Source: an uncultured Alphaproteobacteria bacterium (GTDB lineage: Bacteria > Pseudomonadota > Alphaproteobacteria > Micropepsales > Micropepsaceae). Taken from it: a stretch of DNA of 7,169 bases. The notes beneath the pieces were generated by a model that ran no database searches, had not been told where the DNA came from, and worked only from the letters and a program-made list of their open reading frames with translations. Numbering within the stretch: position 1 is the first letter of the stretch; each line of letters opens with the position of its first letter. Of the stretch, positions 5,222 through 7,169 are shown piece by piece. The position numbers and the translations under genes were made by a program. Location of the stretch: assembly GCA_937942205.1 (NCBI GenBank), contig CALDFO010000027.1:1-7169 (forward strand), written 5' to 3'.

Positions 5222-6500
5222 ACTGAAGCCACCGTCCGGTCAACCGGCCCAGCCAGCCTTGGCCCTTTGTTTTCACGGGCGCCATCGCCAGAGCGGGGTT
5301 CAGAAGTTCGGGCGGCAGGGTCGCGCCCGCCATCAGCAGCCCGATCGCCGTCGCATAGTCCGGACCCGCCGACGCCGCCGCCAGGCCGTGGAAGGTGGCG
5401 GGGCGGCCGATGCGGACCTGCTTGTTCAGGATGCGCGCCGCCAGCTCGCGGGTGCCGGCCAGCTGGCAGGCGCCGCCGGTCAGGACGGCGCGGCGGCCCG
5501 CCGCCACATCGAAACCGCAGGCGCGCAGGCGGGTCTGGACCTCGCCGAAAATCTCCTCCAGCCGGGCCTGGATGATGCGGGTCAGCATGGAGCGCGGCAG
5601 GCGCAGGGCGGAATCCTCGCCCTCCTCGCCCATCTGCGCCACCGCCACCACATCGGCGCTGCCGTCCATCTCGCCCATCGCCGCGCCATAGAGGGTCTTG
5701 GTGCGCTCGGCGGCGGCCAGCGGGGCGGCCAACATGCGGGCGATGTCGTTGGTCACCGCCATGCCGCCCACCGGCACCACATCGGCATGAACCAGATGGC
5801 CTTCCAGGAAGACGGCAATGGAGGTGGTGCCGCCGCCCATGTCGATCACGGTGGCGCCGATCTGCTTCTCGTCCTCGGTCAGGGTGGACAGGCCGCTGGC
5901 ATAGGCCCCGAACTGGGTGCCCACCACATTCAGGTGGCAGCGTTCCACCGCCAGCTTGAGGTTCTGCAAGGGGCTGGGTTTCACCGCCACGGCATGCATG
6001 GCCACCCCGATGCGCTGGCAGAACATGCCGGAGGGATCGCGCACCCCCCGCGCCTCGTCCACCACATAGGTGGTGGGGGCGGACTGGATCACCTCATGGC
6101 CGTCCAGCTTGCAGCGGGCGCGGCCGTCATTCAGCAGGGCGCGCAAGTGGGTGTCGGACACCAGCGCCCCGTCCAGCGCCATCACCGCGCGGCCGGTGAC
6201 CGAGACCGGCTGGCCGCAATTGACGCTGATCAGCACATTCTGGATGCGGGCATCGGCCATGTTCTCGGCGGCGGCGACACAGTCGCGGATGCTTTCCTCG
6301 GCCAGCTCCAGCGAGGTGACGGTGCCGGCCTTGAGCCCGGCGGATTCGCGCAAGGCGCTGCCCAGCACCTTGAGCGACCCCGCCTCGGCCTGGCCGATGA
6401 CGCAGACGATCTTGGAGGTGCCGACATCCAGCGCCGAGACAAGGCCGGTGCGATAGGCGGGGATTTCGTTGTTCACGCGCAACCTCAGGGTCTGGTTCAT
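5220..6500 (-). CDS. ftsA: Cell division protein FtsA
   Basis: FtsA is the actin-fold ATPase that anchors FtsZ filaments to the inner membrane and links the ring to later divisome proteins. The product is 426 aa, normal for the family. Visible motifs are phosphate-1 SALDVGTSKIVCVI (22-35), the 1C/SHS2 subdomain at about 85-170 (ISVNCGQPVSVTGRAVM), phosphate-2 VIDMGGGTTSIAV (218-230), and the adenosine motif AVLTGGACQLAG (338-349). The C-terminal GWLGRLTGRWLQ (415-426) is an amphipathic helix with two Trp and two Arg that suits membrane docking. The ATG at 6500 overlaps the ftsQ stop (ATGA), which points to translational coupling; purine-rich GAGGGG lies just upstream, inside ftsQ. The ftsZ start follows 81 bp after its stop. 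No missing residues or frameshifts. Confidence 0.98.
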   Translation of the reverse strand: MNQTLRLRVNNEIPAYRTGLVSALDVGTSKIVCVIGQAEAGSLKVLGSALRESAGLKAGTVTSLELAEESIRDCVAAAENMADARIQNVLISVNCGQPVSVTGRAVMALDGALVSDTHLRALLNDGRARCKLDGHEVIQSAPTTYVVDEARGVRDPSGMFCQRIGVAMHAVAVKPSPLQNLKLAVERCHLNVVGTQFGAYASGLSTLTEDEKQIGATVIDMGGGTTSIAVFLEGHLVHADVVPVGGMAVTNDIARMLAAPLAAAERTKTLYGAAMGEMDGSADVVAVAQMGEEGEDSALRLPRSMLTRIIQARLEEIFGEVQTRLRACGFDVAAGRRAVLTGGACQLAGTRELAARILNKQVRIGRPATFHGLAAASAGPDYATAIGLLMAGATLPPELLNPALAMAPVKTKGQGWLGRLTGRWLQ

Positions 6501-7169
6501 GTCTCTTTGCCCCTCTCAACATCCTTCTTCTCGCCGTTTTTCAGCAGGAAGAAGTAATGACTCGGCGACCGCAGGTCGATTTCGGTGACGTCGCGCTCCA
6601 GGATGCCGCGGTCGATGATCAGCCGTTCCAGCGCGTCGATCTGCGGCAGCCAGTCGGATTCGGGCAGCTTCACCACAACGCCGTCGTCCAGAATCAGGTT
6701 CCAGCGGCGCGACGAGACGCGGGCATAGGCGATGATGCGCGCCGACACGGCGCGATGGGACTGGACCGCGTCCACCAGGTCGGCGGCGCTTTGCGGCGAG
6801 CCCGCGCCCACCAGCTTGGGCAGGCGGCGGAACTTCTCCACCTCGCGGGTGGTGATCACCGCGCCGTTGCGCTCCACCACCGCGATGGGGGCCTGGCCCG
6901 CGGCGTTGGCGGGCATCTGCCACAAGGCGAAGGGCCGCTTTTCCACCAGGGTCACGAAGATGGCGTCGGGATAGCGGCGATGCACCTCGGCCGAGGCGAT
7001 CCAGTCCAGCGCCGCCAGCCGCTGACGCGCGCCCGGCAGGTCGGCGCTGAAGATGCTCTGGCCCGGCTGCATCGCCAGCACTTCCAGGATCTGCTTGTAG
7101 GGCGTGCGGCGATTGCCGGTGATGGGGATCTCGGAAATGCCGAAACCGGCATGGGACAGGGTGGCGGCC
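6497..7169 (-). CDS. ftsQ: Cell division protein FtsQ (5' end beyond window)
   Basis: FtsQ is a bitopic inner-membrane protein whose periplasmic part scaffolds the divisome through FtsB/FtsL. The frame is open to the window edge: 223 C-terminal residues are visible. The cytoplasmic tail and transmembrane helix (about 60-90 residues) lie outside. The visible part opens with a POTRA domain, GFGISEIPITGNRRT (8-22) through SAEVHRRYPDAIFVTLVEKRPFALW in two stretches (about residues 60-85). The FtsQ/DivIB beta domain follows, including LPKLVGAG, WNLILDDGVVVKLP and a final DLRSPSHYFFLL strand before a charged tail (KNGEKKDVERGKET). A GTG at 7081 is not the true start: the POTRA sequence continues upstream of it in frame. 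The stop overlaps the ftsA ATG by 4 nt. Confidence 0.95.
   Translation of the reverse strand, partial: AATLSHAGFGISEIPITGNRRTPYKQILEVLAMQPGQSIFSADLPGARQRLAALDWIASAEVHRRYPDAIFVTLVEKRPFALWQMPANAAGQAPIAVVERNGAVITTREVEKFRRLPKLVGAGSPQSAADLVDAVQSHRAVSARIIAYARVSSRRWNLILDDGVVVKLPESDWLPQIDALERLIIDRGILERDVTEIDLRSPSHYFFLLKNGEKKDVERGKET

Noticed and set aside
3450..6557. A 1035-residue plus-strand open frame running antisense through ftsZ and ftsA
   Set aside because: It is very rich in Gly, Ala, His, Gln and Arg, matches no fold, and lies exactly opposite two unmistakable genes. Strong third-position GC bias removes stops from this antisense frame; it is a shadow.
6497..7169. Start of ftsQ at the GTG at 7081
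   Set aside because: The frame continues upstream with clear POTRA sequence (GFGISEIPITGNRRT), so this codon is internal and the gene begins outside the window.

Overview
The window is a stretch of a GC-rich (roughly two thirds G+C by eye) bacterial chromosome carrying the distal end of a division and cell-wall (dcw) cluster followed by outer-membrane and repair genes. All six genes lie on the minus strand. In transcription order they are ftsQ (5' end cut by the window), ftsA, ftsZ, lpxC, bamD and recN (3' end cut by the window). This gene order is typical of Alphaproteobacteria. The FtsZ supports that: it has a long Ala/Pro-rich linker and ends in the peptide EIPAFLRRQ, a common alphaproteobacterial form. 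RecN has a matching alphaproteobacterial-style DEVDRGVGG Walker B region. I cannot place it below class level with confidence.

Layout by plus-strand coordinate, which is the reverse of transcription: recN 1-1503 (partial), a 28-bp gap, bamD 1532-2407, a 246-bp gap, lpxC 2654-3496, a 70-bp gap holding a strong terminator, ftsZ 3567-5138, an 81-bp AT-richer gap, ftsA 5220-6500, and ftsQ 6497-7169 (partial, overlapping ftsA by 4 bp). The longest stretch without a gene is the 246-bp lpxC-bamD gap. There are no tRNA, rRNA, CRISPR or phage genes.

Functionally, FtsQ (periplasmic divisome scaffold), FtsA (actin-like membrane tether) and FtsZ (tubulin-like ring) form one division unit that ends at the hairpin terminator 3514-3542. 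LpxC commits UDP-acyl-GlcNAc to lipid A synthesis. BamD is the essential lipoprotein of the outer-membrane beta-barrel assembly machine. RecN is an SMC-like ATPase for double-strand-break repair.

The genes themselves are ordinary and intact, and I found no novel protein system. The most unusual feature is non-coding. A ~130-bp, highly folded palindromic element at 2539-2668 is bracketed by an exact 12-bp direct repeat (2527-2538 and 2669-2680). One copy lies inside the last codons of lpxC. Beyond the distal copy, a second in-frame lpxC ending (KVTLS-stop) can still be read. This suggests that an element inserted into the lpxC 3' end and replaced its C-terminus. Other points of interest are a terminator almost touching the lpxC ribosome binding site, and two clusters of GANTC sites (the CcrM methylation motif), one upstream of ftsZ and one upstream of recN.
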